From the NCBI GenBank assembly GCA_963662155.1, contig OY759263.1, positions 26,434,048-26,498,047 of the forward strand: a DNA stretch of 64,000 nt, given 5' to 3'. The notes beneath the pieces are model-generated. The model was not told where the DNA came from. It was given only the letters and a program-made list of their open reading frames with translations, and searched no databases. Shown piece after piece: positions 1-11,845 of this stretch. Both the position numbers and the translations under genes were made by a program. Every line of letters starts with the position of its first letter. Positions within the stretch are counted from its first letter, which is position 1. Origin of the DNA: Lamellibrachia columna. Taxonomy: Eukaryota; Annelida; Polychaeta; Sabellida; Siboglinidae.

Positions 1-486
1 ACCGCTGACGCCACCGCCACCGCCACCGCCACCGCCACCGCCACCACAACGGTGTCAATTCCTACTTATCTAGTCTGCGTTAGCGGATCCACACACACTT
101 TAGAACCGATGCAAAAGCACACAGCTAGGGCAATACAATTATTCCACCAACACCTAAAAAGTTGCGTAATGGAATAGCGACGTAAATACAGGTGGCGACC
201 CGCTGCGGGTAGCGACATCAACCAAAGGCAACGCCACCGTGCGGCAAGCAGCGAAGCAAATCGTTAGCTCGCCGACGAATTTAGCAACAAGCGCAACTCG
301 ATACTCGACGCGTTGGCGGAGTCGGTTCTCGGTCGCCGACAGGAGCCAGCATGCGAAGTGGTGGCCTAGTTAGTCGTGTTTATCCAATGCCGCCGGCCTC
401 GCCAGCCGTCCGTGCGCATCTTCCTGTCCCGGATACCGTTAGACGACACACGTTCCCACCGCCCGGATGCCGGGTTTGAAAACAAG
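1..486 (+). other. CpG-rich block, possible promoter or first exon
   Basis: This block is richer in GC and CpG than the following kilobases. It ends in a good splice-donor sequence (GTGAGT at 486-491). A short open stretch starts at an ATG at 467 (M-P-G-L-K-T) and runs into that donor in phase 1. Gene A lies downstream on the same strand, but its first visible exon starts in phase 2, so this would have to be a non-coding leader or be joined through another exon. No family similarity is visible. The reading as a promoter or 5' exon is inference. Confidence 0.22.
8..49. repeat. (GCCACC)n hexanucleotide repeat
   Basis: About seven copies of GCCACC lie at the left edge of the window. The frame reads Ala-Thr repeats and stays open to a stop near 175, but nothing else supports coding. 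Confidence 0.85.
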
Positions 487-489
487 TGA

Positions 490-2130
490 GTACAAACGCT
501 TCCACGTCTCGTTTCCCCGATACTATAGGCTATAGCCCAGTAAAGTATGCTCGCTGACTAGTCCTTCTGTAGCTATACACCGGCTGTCGCTTACACTTCC
601 CTACCCTGCTAGTAAACGAACTACTATCACCGAAGCGTTGAGATTGTAACCCAAACCGACGCCTTTGGGCGATAACGGTTACAAGGTTGACGTGATATCT
701 TAGCGTTTAGCGTTCTATATGTTCACCCCTCGTGCCCCGCCCACCTAATTAGGTCGGGATAGATTAAAGTTTATAGTGAGTCTGCACTTAAATGACAGAT
801 CGCCAGGACATGGGCGTCGAGGACACGAGGGCTGTTTACTGTGCAGCGTATGCCTCTTGACACGTGGCAGCCGAACCGACTGGTGAAGTACGTGGGTCCG
901 GTAGTTTATGACTGGTGGAAGTCATGCCACCGGCCGCTGGGCCGCGGCATTGAAGACGTGACATATTTAGACCAATACACTCGACGCGTGGCCGCGCAGA
1001 TACGATCGTTATGGTCCGTGTCCAGCGTGTCTAGGCGTGTGAACGAGTTTCTTATGTCCGTAACGAGAAACTAATAGACGCATCCGAAGCGTGACGGGTG
1101 GGTAACAACAGGACTGTTTCGTACCGTATACGTCAATATTAACGCTTATTGTGTAAATGTTCTACTTAGCTAAGCTATTTTTGAAATATCGGAATATGTC
1201 CTTACTACAAAAACACACATGTTAACCCTTGATGGGTTCACCCGAGCCAACGAATGATTTTGCGAATCGTAAAGGTACTAACTATGTCTTTTGTTTAGGC
1301 CTACGCAGTATTTGATATCATTGTGACTTGGAACGCACACATAATAATGAGACTGCAAACTGTGTTTATATCGACTTGTTGACAGATTATAGCATCCACG
1401 CGTATATATGTCGGCGCAAGGGGCTACGCCGGCCCGATAGACAAAGTACACATTATGTTGTTCGGTATCAACTAGTATTTAACTGTATACAAAAACCACT
1501 GGGCTACTCTGACAGACAGGCCGGGACTCCTTATCTACTCGGCACTTTGTAGTGGATGTGTTACCGTTGGCCAGTAACTATTGATAATGCGATCGCCAGA
1601 TATGAGGAAGGGTGTAGGAAGGTTTCTGTAAGGCGGTGTTCACAAATTAATAAGGCAAAATCAGTCCGACCGACCTGACATAAATAGAGCTTGTTTTCTT
1701 GACGATAACGTCATGTCACAAGAGACTTTGTCACTGCACTTATGCAATCGATCTCATGATAGCAAAACCTCGTGATAACTCCAATCAACACACCATCCAC
1801 CGGCAAGATATTGCATCGATTAGCCGGTTTGTAAGCTTCATACAGCGACCTCATGAGTTGCTCTACTGAACCAATCCCATTATCCACGACACAATAGTTC
1901 GCATGGTCAAAACTACACTTCCTGTCTTTGTCTGGAATAAAAATAGTTGTTGGTGCCGCGCTCGGGGCTAGGAATTTAAACACTCTCTGACGTTGCATCA
2001 CCAACGTTAAGTAGCTGTTCGAAATGGTAATTGCGCTGTGTAATTACCCGGTTATTTGGGGACAGGCGGAACTAATAAACATGGAGAGATAAGAAACAGA
2101 AATAACAGCTAGGCCTGATGGCACAAAACT
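490..2130. other. Non-coding stretch, nothing recognised
   Basis: Only short open frames with no recognisable domain occur here. I see no repeat family and no convincing splice-bounded exon on either strand. Confidence 0.6.
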
Positions 2131-2139
2131 TTTTGTCTG

Positions 2140-3200
2140 ATAACGGTCGACTTGACACCCGGGTGTTGGTCCTTTGACCTTTGCGCAGGCTGTCGACATG
2201 TTGCCCTTGGTGTGACACCCGGCTGTTGGTCCTTCGTAGAGAGACTTTTACACAGGCTGTAGATAGGTTGTTATTGTTGCGCAACCCGGCTGTTGATCTT
2301 TCGTAAGGAGACCTATACACCGGCTATCGACATGTTGTCCTTGGTGTGACACCCGACTTTTGGTCTTTCGCAGGGGGACCTATTCACCGGCTGTTGACAT
2401 GTTGTCCTTGGTTGATCCTTCATATAGAGACAATTACACCGGTTGTCAACTTGTTGTCCTTGGTGTAACATCCGGCTCTTGGTCTTTCGTAGAGAGGTCT
2501 TTACACCGGCTGTTGACATGTTGTCCTTGGTTGATCCTTCATATAGAGACAATTACACCGGTTGTCAACTTGTTGTCCTTGGTGTAACACCCAGCTCTTG
2601 GTCCTTCGTAGAGGGGTCTTTACACCGGCTGTTGACATGTTGTCCTTGGTTGATCCTTCATATAGAGACAATTACACCGGTTGTCAACTTGTTGTCCTTG
2701 GTGTAACATCCGGCTCTTGGTCTTTCGTAGAGAGGTCTTTACACCGGCTGTTGACATGCTGTCCTTGGTTGATCCTTCATATAGAGACAATTACACCGGT
2801 TGTCAACTTGTTGTCCTTTGTGTAACATCCGGCTCTTGGTCTTTCGTAGAGAGGTCTTTACACCGGCTGTTGACATGTTGTCCTTGGTTGATCCTTCATA
2901 TAGAGACAATTACACCGGTTGTCAACTTGTTGTCCTTGGTGTAACACCCAGCTCTTGGTCCTTCGTATAGAGAGCTCTACACAGGCTGTCGACGTGTTGT
3001 CCTTGACGTGACGCTCGACTGTTGGTCCTTCGTAGAGAGACCTTTAAGCCAACTGTAGATGTGTTGTCATTAGTGTAACACCCGGCTGTCTTTCACAGAT
3101 ATATTATTACACCGACTGTCGAGTGTCGAAGTGTTATCATCGGTGTGACACCCGGCTGTTGGTCCTTCGTAGAGAGACCTTTGCACCGGCTGTCGTCATC
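2140..3200. repeat. 119-bp higher-order minisatellite
   Basis: The core, about 2400-2960, repeats with a period of 119 bp; the phrase TTGTTGTCCTTGGTGTAAC recurs at about 2452, 2571, 2690, 2809 (with one change) and 2928. Each 119-bp unit is made of two diverged halves of about 60 bp that share CACCGGYTGT and GTTGTCCTTGG. The flanks (2140-2400 and 2960-3200) hold more divergent single halves. The open frames across it are by-products of the periodicity. Confidence 0.93.
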
Positions 3201-3204
3201 GAGC

Positions 3205-4100
3205 AACTGGTGTGTTTTGAAGATTACGTAATCGCCTGACTAACTCACCACGCGTAACTGATAAGGCCTTAGATAGGTTATTAAGAGATGTCGTTAGGGA
3301 GAAACAAGTACTGTTCGTCCTTGGGGTGTACGTTAACGATACCGGTACGTGACAGACTCCTATAATTGCCATTATAGTGTACTCCGCGGCAACTACCGTG
3401 CATATCTCGTGTATGTAGACGAGGAAAAGGCTGATTTAAAATGAGCATGTGTAGTTAACATAAATAACTTAACAACTGTTAAGTAATAAACAACAAGGTG
3501 CCATTTCGTGAAATGTTTGCTCCTATGGTTAAACCCGTGACGATTAGGCAATTGCTAAATTTATCTCTAAATTGAAACTGAAACACGCTCGTTACATCTA
3601 CGTTGCCACGTCATACGGTTGAGATGTGTTTAGCTACAATATTTAAACTTACGCGTTCACTTTCACATTCAATATACTGATGACAGATCGCTGTACGTTC
3701 GACGTGATTTAAAGGTGAGAGGGTTTGTTTGAGCGCTACGTAGATAATTCATTATTTCTATTCGTAAATGCAGTCAGTCCTACCTTCTTTCAAACTAACA
3801 AACGTTTGTTTTCATTTTTAAATGTATCCCAATCACACCGTTTGTGTAGGGTAGAGTGTGGTAAGACCTCATCGTATTTCGTACATTTTATACACGCTTT
3901 CTACGTGTCTTTAATAGATGAATGCAATGCTGCCCCTGGGCATCTTGCCCCGGATTCCAAGGGACGTCTACTCAAAGTTTTTACTGTCATAAAACTTTTT
4001 TCTATAATTTCGTATAGAAGACGCGTCAGCACCAGCAGCGAGGAGGAACAATTTCCGCGTGCCACAACACGACACATCACATCATTTTAAATAGAGTAGC
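3205..4100. other. Non-coding stretch, nothing recognised
   Basis: AT-rich sequence with no supported exon. The longest open frame (3725-4090) has no recognisable domain and no splice context. Confidence 0.55.
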
Positions 4101-4107
4101 TTTAGCC

Positions 4108-4635
4108 ATAAATGAAGTTGAAGAAACAGCTAAAGGTGAAAGTGTTGAAAGCCTTCGTGGTGCTGGCTTGTGTATATGGGTTGGAAACACGTGCACTGAC
4201 AGAGACAGGAGGAAAAGCTACAGGGAGCAGAGACAGGAGGAGAAGCTACAGGGAGCAGAGACAGGAGGAGAAGCTACAGGGAGCAGAGAACAACTGAAGA
4301 GAATGTAAAGTGAAACAAGAAGATAGAAGGGAGATAGAGGAATTAAGAGAAGAGATTGGAATGAAGAGACACCTGATGATGAAGGTAGTGTGGAGCAGAC
4401 TGCGATGGGCAGGACACATATAGCGAATGAGCGAGGAGAGGTTGACAAAGAGAGCATGGGAAACAGAAGAGGGTGGTAGAAGGAGAAGAGGAAGACCGAA
4501 ACTAAGATGAAGGGACAGTGCTAAAAGAGGTATCGAAAGAGCAGAGGTGAGCAGCCAAGAGTGGGAGAGAATGGCAGAAGATGGCGATGGATGGAGACGA
4601 CTCCAGCCCGCAAGGGACCGGGGGAGTAGTCTTAG
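4108..4635 (+). mobile_element. RTE-like LINE fragment, reverse-transcriptase C-terminal end
   Basis: The conceptual translation, with stops and frame changes, matches the C-terminal end of many invertebrate LINE reverse transcriptases. It begins with K-A-F-V-V-L-A-C-V-Y-G-L-E-T, then R-H-L-M-M-K-V-V-W-S-R-L-R-W-A-G-H, then a basic G-R-R-R-R-G-R-P-K stretch, and ends with S-S-Q-E-W-E-R-M-A-E-D-G-D-G-W-R-R-L followed by P-A-R-D-R-G. In-frame stops such as the one after the AGH motif show it is dead. The polymerase core is missing, so this is a 5'-truncated copy. The assignment to the RTE group rests on the style of the tail and is tentative. Confidence 0.8.
4201..4289. repeat. 28-bp tandem triplication inside the LINE fragment
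   Basis: Three copies of a 28-bp unit (AGAGACAGGAGG followed by AGAAGCTACAGGGAGC) start at 4201, 4229 and 4257. They interrupt the LINE reading frame described at 4108-4635. Confidence 0.88.
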
Positions 4636-4639
4636 TCAC

Positions 4640-5505
4640 ACCGTCATGACGGTGGAGAATAATATTGCTAAGCGGTACACGAGAGTGCAGCGACGCACTA
4701 TGGTCTGGTTATCGTCGTAGTATGAAGTAAACACACTCGTAATTGTCCGACCCGTACATATGTGTTGTGTTTCGCCTGTGTAGAGTGTGTCAATGTTGAC
4801 ACGTCCTGTACTAATGCATGCACGACTACATTCACTGTAACACGCTCCGTGACCCGGAGTCTGGGTCACACCCCGCGTCCTGTAGTCGACAGGGTGGTCG
4901 TGTTTGACGTGATTTCTCTTCATCGATGCACTCTCTAGCGCAGACTATTAAAATATATTTACATAACCAGTTTTTACAATGGAAGAACTGTACAATGTAT
5001 CACCGTCAGGGGGCGTATTGACATACCGTGGCGTAAGGTGACTATATGGGAATCATACATCGTTAACGAAAATTAATCGTGAAGTAATCAGTTAATTAGC
5101 TCACAGGTTGTCGACGTAGAATAGGGACGGACTACCAATAATCAACGTAAATATAATTATTAATATCCGGAAATTAGCATTTATTTCGTCGTGAATGGAT
5201 TATAACAAATGCTTTAAAGTGGATACAAATCTACACAATACACAAACTGATATGAATCACACAACAGGACCATGCTGCACAATATAATTATTGTAAATGT
5301 TTTCTTTGTATAGTCATCTTTATGACTGAACACGTTCCTTGAGCAATGATACGTTTAACCGCGTTCATGTCGTTAGAATAAATAAATCACATTTAAAAAA
5401 TCAGCATTGAACCTATTAAATATCAATATTGAATGTAGAGAGGATTCGGAATATTTAACACAGCTCTGTCCTGCACAGCCTATCCCAAATATAGAATTCA
5501 GAATA
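4640..5505. other. Non-coding stretch, nothing recognised
   Basis: No supported exon, repeat family or RNA gene is visible. Open frames here are short and AT-rich. Confidence 0.55.
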
Positions 5506-5510
5506 CACGA

Positions 5511-5602
5511 AACACATAATGATGTACAAACTGCGTACAAACACATAATGATGTACAAACTGCGTACAAACACATAATGATGTACAAACTGCGTACAAAC
5601 AA
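5511..5602. repeat. 29-bp minisatellite, about three copies
   Basis: The unit AACACATAATGATGTACAAA plus CTGCGTACA repeats three times with almost no divergence, which suggests recent expansion. Confidence 0.9.
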
Positions 5603-5662
5603 ACTTTACGTAAACAGTCAAAGGGGACCGCCGACAAATGAAGCGTATACAAACAGACAGAA

Positions 5663-5710
5663 AAACAAACAAACAAACAAACAAACAAACAAACAAACAA
5701 ACAAACAAAC
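5663..5710. repeat. (AAAC)n microsatellite
   Basis: About twelve perfect AAAC tetranucleotides. Confidence 0.95.
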
Positions 5711-6311
5711 ATCAACACATTCTAAGCGAAGTGATCTCATTAAGCAAATATATCAACCACCGATAGAGTATATCCCCCGGCGACGTACTGATAGCCGGAG
5801 AGGGAACTACTGCTCTAGTCAATAACGCTTTACACACAAACAACTTTTAGTGCTGCATAGATCTTCCCCTGACATTAAGATAAACGAGCGTTGACGTCAG
5901 ATTTCGTCCCTAGTTGACCGAATTCCAAGCGTGTAAGTTGCTAGCATATACGAAGGCACGCCAGAATGCTCTCGCCGACACGAATAACACCACCTGTCGC
6001 TTGACTGCACTCGCTACTACACCGGCGACACATGTTATGCATTGATATATTAATGCTGACCCAATACTACAACATAAAGACTAGATCACATGGCCATCGG
6101 TCAAGTAGGTCACTCCCATCATTGAAAGCATGTAGACTTTAATCTCGGATTCGTACAAAGCGGCAGAATGGCTGTACACATATTGGACAGATGCGCTGAA
6201 AGTGTTGTTTTTCTACTGGCCTTGCTGTGCATGTCATATGTCAATACGTATGTTGTAGTTACCTTTTTACTGGGCTTGTCATCTATAACAAAGTAAATAA
6301 AATAGTACGTG

Positions 6312-6338
6312 ACTGTGTCTGTCTGTCTGTCTGTCTCT

Positions 6339-6413
<75 letters not shown>

Positions 6414-6439
6414 CATGCCTGTCTGTTTGTATGTATGTA

Positions 6440-6490
<51 letters not shown>

Positions 6491-6491
6491 T
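6312..6491. repeat. Compound (GTCT)n-(GCCT)n-(GTCT)n microsatellite
   Basis: A central block of about 17-18 GCCT units is flanked on both sides by GTCT units, with a few GTAT units near 6430. The Cys/Leu/Pro and Asp/Arg/Gln open frames in this area are artefacts of the array. Confidence 0.95.
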
Positions 6492-6597
6492 CTCTCTCCA
6501 TCGGTTTCACATGTATGGGGCTGAAGGAACGAATGTGGACGTTTGACATAAATTGCGTCATTCAGAACAACAGTTACATGCAATTGTCCGCAACGTG

Positions 6598-6800
6598 ATG
6601 CGTGTTTCTTCCATTGTTACGCGATCTACGTCAAACGTCTAACGAACGCTTCGTTAAACCGGCAATTGTTCGTGATCTTTTAGCTCGAAAATATTATTGC
6701 CATTGACACGGCCCTACAAAAAAACTTGACTGTGTAGTGCAAGGAGTCATAAGCTCTTGCCCTTTTTCTCGTGCACCGCCGAGCAACTAGGCTAGCATAT
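6598..6800. repeat. Interspersed repeat family E, copy 1
   Basis: The block runs from a GCGTGTTTCT..CCATTGTTACGCGATC start through ACGTCAAACGTCTAACG to a TAGTGCAAGGAGTCATAAGC end. It is closely similar to 6957-7290 and to 57925-58150. No coding capacity or terminal repeats are recognised, so it is probably a degraded transposon. Confidence 0.75.
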
Positions 6801-6956
6801 AATATAAAGTAGTTTATGACTCTTTATGTTTGTATGTTCCGTCATATCTCAGTTTCGCAAGTACGAGGCTGACATTCGGTAGGCGTGCCCGGGGACCTAT
6901 GGGTTCGTCGTACATAAAAATCAAAATAGGAGTTACGTACAATTATTGGAACCGAT

Positions 6957-7290
6957 ATGCGTGTTTTCTACGATTGTTCCGAGTTACGCGATCAACGTCA
7001 AACGTTCACACACGTTCCTTCGTACGACACAAACGCTTCGTGGAACCAGCAGTTGGGCAGGAAACTGTCATTGGTCCTTGCCCTAACAAGGCCGAACTTT
7101 TGTAGATGTGGCCGGGGGCCCACGGGAATGGTTCGTACATAAAAAAATCTAATTAGTAGTCATTGCCATTGTCATTGCCATACCAAGACGTGACTGCGTG
7201 GGTAGTGCAAGGAGTCGTAAGCTCTGGCAGTGGCTGACTTTCGTGTCGTGCAACGTCGGGCAACTCGGTCAGTAGGTCAATAAATAGGAT
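6957..7290. repeat. Interspersed repeat family E, copy 2
   Basis: It shares ACGCGATCAACGTCAAACGT, a central CAGTTGGGCAGGAAACTGTC part and GTAGTGCAAGGAGTCGTAAG with copies 1 and 3. It carries about 130 extra bases in the middle relative to copy 1. Small inverted segments such as GTTCGTACATAAAAA also occur in 6900-6930. Confidence 0.75.
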
Positions 7291-7299
7291 GTGGTGACC

Positions 7300-8580
7300 G
7301 ACTGTGCGTGAAATAAGGCATTTTAGCGTACTTCGGAAAACATGTGTGGTAACGTCTAGACGACTATGTGTAGTTAGCGACATAAGCAGTGGCTTGAATC
7401 CGACGACATACATCCGTTGTTCCAACATTCGGTGTCGTGACGTTATCTCGCCACTCTTTCCGTCACAGGTCGTGTTTCTCCGTCTTCCGGCACTCTAATG
7501 GCCCATACTCTAGGAAACACTTCCCAATCTCGAGTTAGGGAAGGGGAAACGGAAAGGAACACGACGGAAAGTGTTCTTTTCCGTATCCCTACTGGAGTAG
7601 AAGAACCGACACTTCATAGTTTGTCGAGTTGTTCACCCACCGCCGTGCTGTTGTGACAGCTGGATGATTGGTTCGTCCTGCCAGTTATTGTTTTGCCGCA
7701 CTTCTAAAACATTATTCGGATCTATGAACGCAGTATATTTTGCTGTCTTGCCGCCCACCTGCTGTACAGTTGTCTTCAAATTCTACCTATTCCGGAAAAT
7801 CTTCACAGAAGCTGCCGCTCGCGATTTGTCGCTCAGACGAACCGGGTTTTGTGTTCGTACACACTGGGAAGCACAAGCGCTCTTCAAACGTACCCATTTC
7901 CATTTTAGCAAACTGTTACCAGGTATTTTCTGGCTACATGAAATCACACTATACTTAGTGATACGTAGAAGAGTTATGTCATTGTTGGGCGTGTGTTCCG
8001 CTGGACACCTGGAGAAGAACTGTGAAGAAGAAAATCAATGAATCTGGCTTTGAAGATCTGGAGAGGTCATGCCTCAGTTAGACTTCCTGGTGTGTTACAT
8101 GTAGCGCATAGCAAGTTTGAATATAGGAAGTTTGAAAAATCATATGATCTGACATAAACGCCTTTGAGCAGGCACATTGCCAGGTGTGCTGGTAGAAGCT
8201 GTTCAGAGTGAAATGGTGGATTTTTAGATGATTTTAGTAGGCGGAAGGGTATTTGGGATTTTTTGGCGGAAGGAAGGATATTTGGGATTTTTTGGCCACT
8301 AGACACGTGTGCGCGGTAATTCGTGCCAATATTGGTAAACATACAGTCATATTGCAAGAGCTAGAAATGTATAATTTTGACTAAACTCGATCAACAAGTC
8401 AACGGGTGATGGCAGCGGCAGATAAACAGTTTTATTATTTTTGATGGTCACATTTTCTTATATAATCATGCAAACGTTAACATGGCCACACATGGAAAAG
8501 TTAACTGTAGGCTGAACCCTTGAATGAACTCAGCTGCATGGCTCGTTCAAAATCTTGCTGGCTGGAGGAGACTGGCACCT
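7300..8580. other. Non-coding stretch, nothing recognised
   Basis: Several short frames of 60-125 codons occur on both strands. None shows a domain, compatible splice sites or similarity to the other genes in the window. A pair of near-identical GGAAGGRTATTTGGGATTTT segments lies at about 8243-8295. Confidence 0.5.
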
Positions 8581-8585
8581 TACAC

Positions 8586-9160
8586 CCCAGTGTGAGTGAA
8601 TGAGTTGCTGCGTGCGTGCGTGAGTTTGTGAGTTAATGAGTGAGTGAGTGAGTGAGTGAGTGAGTGAGTGAGTGAGTGAGTGAGTGAGTGAGTGGGTGCG
8701 TGCGTGCGTGCCTGAGTTTGTGAGTTTGTGAGTTAATGAGTGAGTGAGTGAATGAGTGCGTGCGTGCGTGCGTGAGTTTGTGAGTTAATGAGTGAGTGAG
8801 TGAGTGATTGAGTGTGTGCGTGCGTGAGTTTGTGAGTGAGTGAGTGAGTGAGTGCGTGAGTGAGTGAGTTAGTGGGTGGGTTGGTGGGTGGGTGGATGAG
8901 TGGGTGGGTGAATGAGTGAATGAGTGAGTGAGTGAGTGAGTGAGTGAGTGAGTGAGTGAGTGAGTGAGTGAGTGAGTGAGTGAGTGAGTGAGTGAGTGAG
9001 TGAGTATTGACGACCCGCGTACATGCAACGGGAATCATCGCACAAAACCTCAATGTTTGGTGTCGCAACTGAATCAAAATTAATTTCTATATACCTATAT
9101 TACATTTGTTTGTGAGTGAGTGAGTGAGTGAGTGAGTGAGTGAATGAGTGAGTGAGTGAG
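8586..9160. repeat. Long (GTGA)n array with (GTGC) and (GTGG) variants
   Basis: About 0.57 kb is dominated by GTGA/GAGT tetranucleotides, with interspersed GTGC runs, GTTTGTGAGTTAATGAGT spacers repeated several times, and a short unique gap at 9007-9110. The His/Ser/Leu-rich minus-strand frames here are microsatellite translations. Confidence 0.95.
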
Positions 9161-9664
9161 GCTTGATAATGAAATATCATCACTACTTCATGAGGGTGTT
9201 AGTGGCTGTGTCCCGAGCGAGCCATGTGCACCAGCTGGGTTGTTACATAACCCTGTAGGGGGTTATCAGCCACGGGTGAGATAACGAAGCACCAGTGAAT
9301 TGAGTAGAGGAGACAGGGCTAGTTTTGACAGACGCCCTACACACACAACTACTAATGGACATTAATTTGCGAGGTGGCAGCAGGTCCATCAATATTTTCA
9401 TTCCTATCTCACGCGATATGACGTAGATCCACTGACAACTTGACACGCCACAGAATTGTGCCATTTTGAAAAAAGGGTACTTCGATTTCTTGTTATCAAT
9501 GTATGTGTTTGTGTGCCTACAACCTATGCTATGCAGTATTTCATTTCGTAGTTGTGGTCATGAATATATGTCCTACCTGATGCGTGGACCGTTTTAAATG
9601 TGTTATATAATTGCACGTGATACTGTATCGGGGCATATTCTAACATTTTATCGAGGCAAATTAT

Positions 9665-10070
9665 CACACTTTAGGTGGCCTCAAAATAAATGTTGCATCA
9701 TGCATTTAATTATGCACTTGTTCTATTCGGGACCCATTTGCGGTCCCGTTGGCATTCACAAAATGTAGATCGGGCAAATATCCGAGTCATAATCCTGAAA
9801 TGTGTTGTTCTTGTTACAACTAGCCCCGGCGTCATATGGCAGCCTCACGCGGTCAATGCATGTTCTATTCATTATCTATATTTCCAGCGGGCGCCGCGCG
9901 CGTCTTTAGGCGCACGGGATGATCTGATTAAGATTATTCAATCAAAACGGGCATTAATTAATAACAAGCCATGCGTGTTACCTAAATCAGCCGGTGTTAC
10001 CAGAGGGAAACAGCCGGGGAGTCTCCATGGTCGTGCCATTTACAGTCGAGTAACGTGAGCCATTTGGGAA
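9665..10070. promoter_or_regulatory. Repeat-free block with homeodomain-type motifs
   Basis: This block of about 400 bp differs from its surroundings. It contains TTTAATTATGCAC (9705-9717), CTGATTAAGATTATTC (9924-9939), ATCAAAACGGGCATTAATTA (9941-9960) and a GC-rich GCGGGCGCCGCGCGCGTC (about 9887-9904). A perfect 7-bp stem, CGGGACC/GGTCCCG, lies at 9728-9748. TAAT and GATTA cores are bound by homeodomain proteins in many animals. An enhancer-like role is inference from motif density, and no conservation could be tested. Confidence 0.25.
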
Positions 10071-10469
10071 CGAAATGTAGGCCCTATGTTCAGCCAACAT
10101 GAAGCTTTTATTGACCACCAGTTTTTACGAATTGACAATCTGCAAATTACGATGTTGTTTTTGGAAAACTATGTGTTAGCTGCAGGATTTATATAATTGT
10201 TGTTTTAAAATACTATTATCGTTAATTACATTATTCGCTTTAATCCTGTTTTGTGTGGATAATGCGGGGATTAGGCTATGTATTGATTTGTTGTTCGATT
10301 CTCAAGTATCACGTGGTGTAGTTGTGTACCAGTAGGCTTGCTTCGTCTTCAATTCTCCAGTTAACATTTGAAGCACACTATTCAGTATTGAATAGTTTGT
10401 AGGATTACCGTGTCACAGTATTGTTTTAGCGGCAGAGTATGATTTAACAAGATTTAACAAGATTGCCAT

Positions 10470-10878
10470 CCCAAACAACAAGTTCCAGATGGCAAAGTGG
10501 ACAAGGAAGCCATTGGCTTATCGAGAGTCCAACAATGTTCTCATTTATGTGTAGCCCACCCTTATCAAATATCTGTCAATTCTATTTTTAAACATATTCA
10601 CACTACTAGCATTAACACAATCATTTGGCAGTTTGTTCCATTCATTTATCACCCTTTATGAGAAAGAGTACTTTCTCATGTCCAACCTACACTGTTCCTT
10701 AACTAATGCTGCTTTATGTCCTGTGGTTCTACTGCCTTCTTTAAGTTTGAAGAACATATTCCTATCAACATCCTCATAACCGTTCACTATTTTAAATACT
10801 TCTATTTGGTCTCCTCTTAGTCTCCTGGTCTCTAGTGTTGTCAAACCACATTGTAATAAGCGACTTTCGTATGCATCG
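10470..10878 (-). mobile_element. CR1-like LINE fragment, 3' end
   Basis: The minus strand translates to the typical C-terminal end of CR1-group reverse transcriptases: L-T-T-L-E-T-R-R-L-R-G-D-Q-I-E-V-F-K, then C-R-L-D-M-R-K-Y-S-F-S, a stop, and R-V-I-N-E-W-N-K-L-P-N-D-C-V-N and F-K-N-R-I-D-R-Y-L. The in-frame stop where the family normally has a residue before R-V shows the copy is inactive. It continues into a 3' tail (TCGATAAGCCAATGGCTTCC on the minus strand) that is also present at 58209-58345. Confidence 0.88.
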
Positions 10879-11110
10879 CGATCGACTGTTTTAGTAACTA
10901 GACGTACACCCTGTGTGCGCTGTATTTGCGAGCTGCGGTATCACGCCTATGTTGTTGATGCTTCGTTGTTTTTGTCTTGCTTGAATAATGTTTGTTTCCG
11001 ATTCCGAGGAACCTGTGTGGGGAAGGTTTACAATTTGTTATTATTAGACGACAATGTGTGCAAACAAATGTGCGTGGTGCTTTTATCCCGAAAAGTAAAC
11101 CTTTTCCGAT

Positions 11111-11335
<225 letters not shown>

Positions 11336-11354
11336 CAATAACAATTACGTAAGA

Positions 11355-11640
11355 CATGTTGTCCAATAGGAGACGCTGCAATACCCAGGTGACGTCACTC
11401 ACAATCCGGTCCATCGAACATATTTTGCGACGTAGCGCCAACGTTAGTCACGCGATTGTTTTGCCTTGCGCGCCGGACAATTGCGTGTATTTGCCAAATG
11501 TCTGCCTTGTACGCTAGCATCCGTCAGTCAAAGTTCTTCTCTTAGTTGCGGAAGAGTCCAACATCCATATTTTGTGTGTCTGTGGTCGCGACAGACATCG
11601 TTAACAAAACACTAGTAAAACACATGTAACAAGTCAAGAT
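11355..11640 (+). promoter_or_regulatory. Possible promoter with CCAAT and CRE motifs
   Basis: A CCAAT element (about 11363) and a perfect TGACGTCA (11390-11397) lie 25-60 bp downstream of the CAG tract and about 1 kb upstream of the first visible exon of gene A. The following 200 bp are CpG-containing and free of repeats. CCAAT plus CRE is common in animal promoters. The link to gene A is inference. Confidence 0.2.
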
Positions 11641-11644
11641 ACGT

Positions 11645-11845
11645 TCTTGCATAGCGCGATACTCAGTCTTTGGGACTGGTCAAAACGCTTTACACTTCAC
11701 CCCGTGGCAGACCTGTTCATTGCAACGCCATCTCGACTTATCTGTTTAGAATTCAACCACGCTGCAGGTACTGCGCGAAGACTATTCGTTCAGATACCCA
11801 GCTCTGTCTGTAGCCAGCTACTCATTTATACAGCTGAGTGAATGT
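11645..11845 (-). mobile_element. tRNA-derived SINE, 3' body, minus orientation
   Basis: The minus strand reads TTCACTCAGCTGTATAAATG followed by a CTGGCT-containing body, a GCGTGGTTGAAT segment, CAGGTCTGCC and a CCCAAAGACTGAGTATCGCG end. The same body is present at 43405-43740 and in part at 43150-43400 and 53465-53640. The tRNA-like head is missing here. Confidence 0.82.

Noticed and set aside
841..1074. 77-codon frame near the left edge
   Set aside because: It starts at GTG in a non-coding context, has no recognisable domain and no supporting splice sites.
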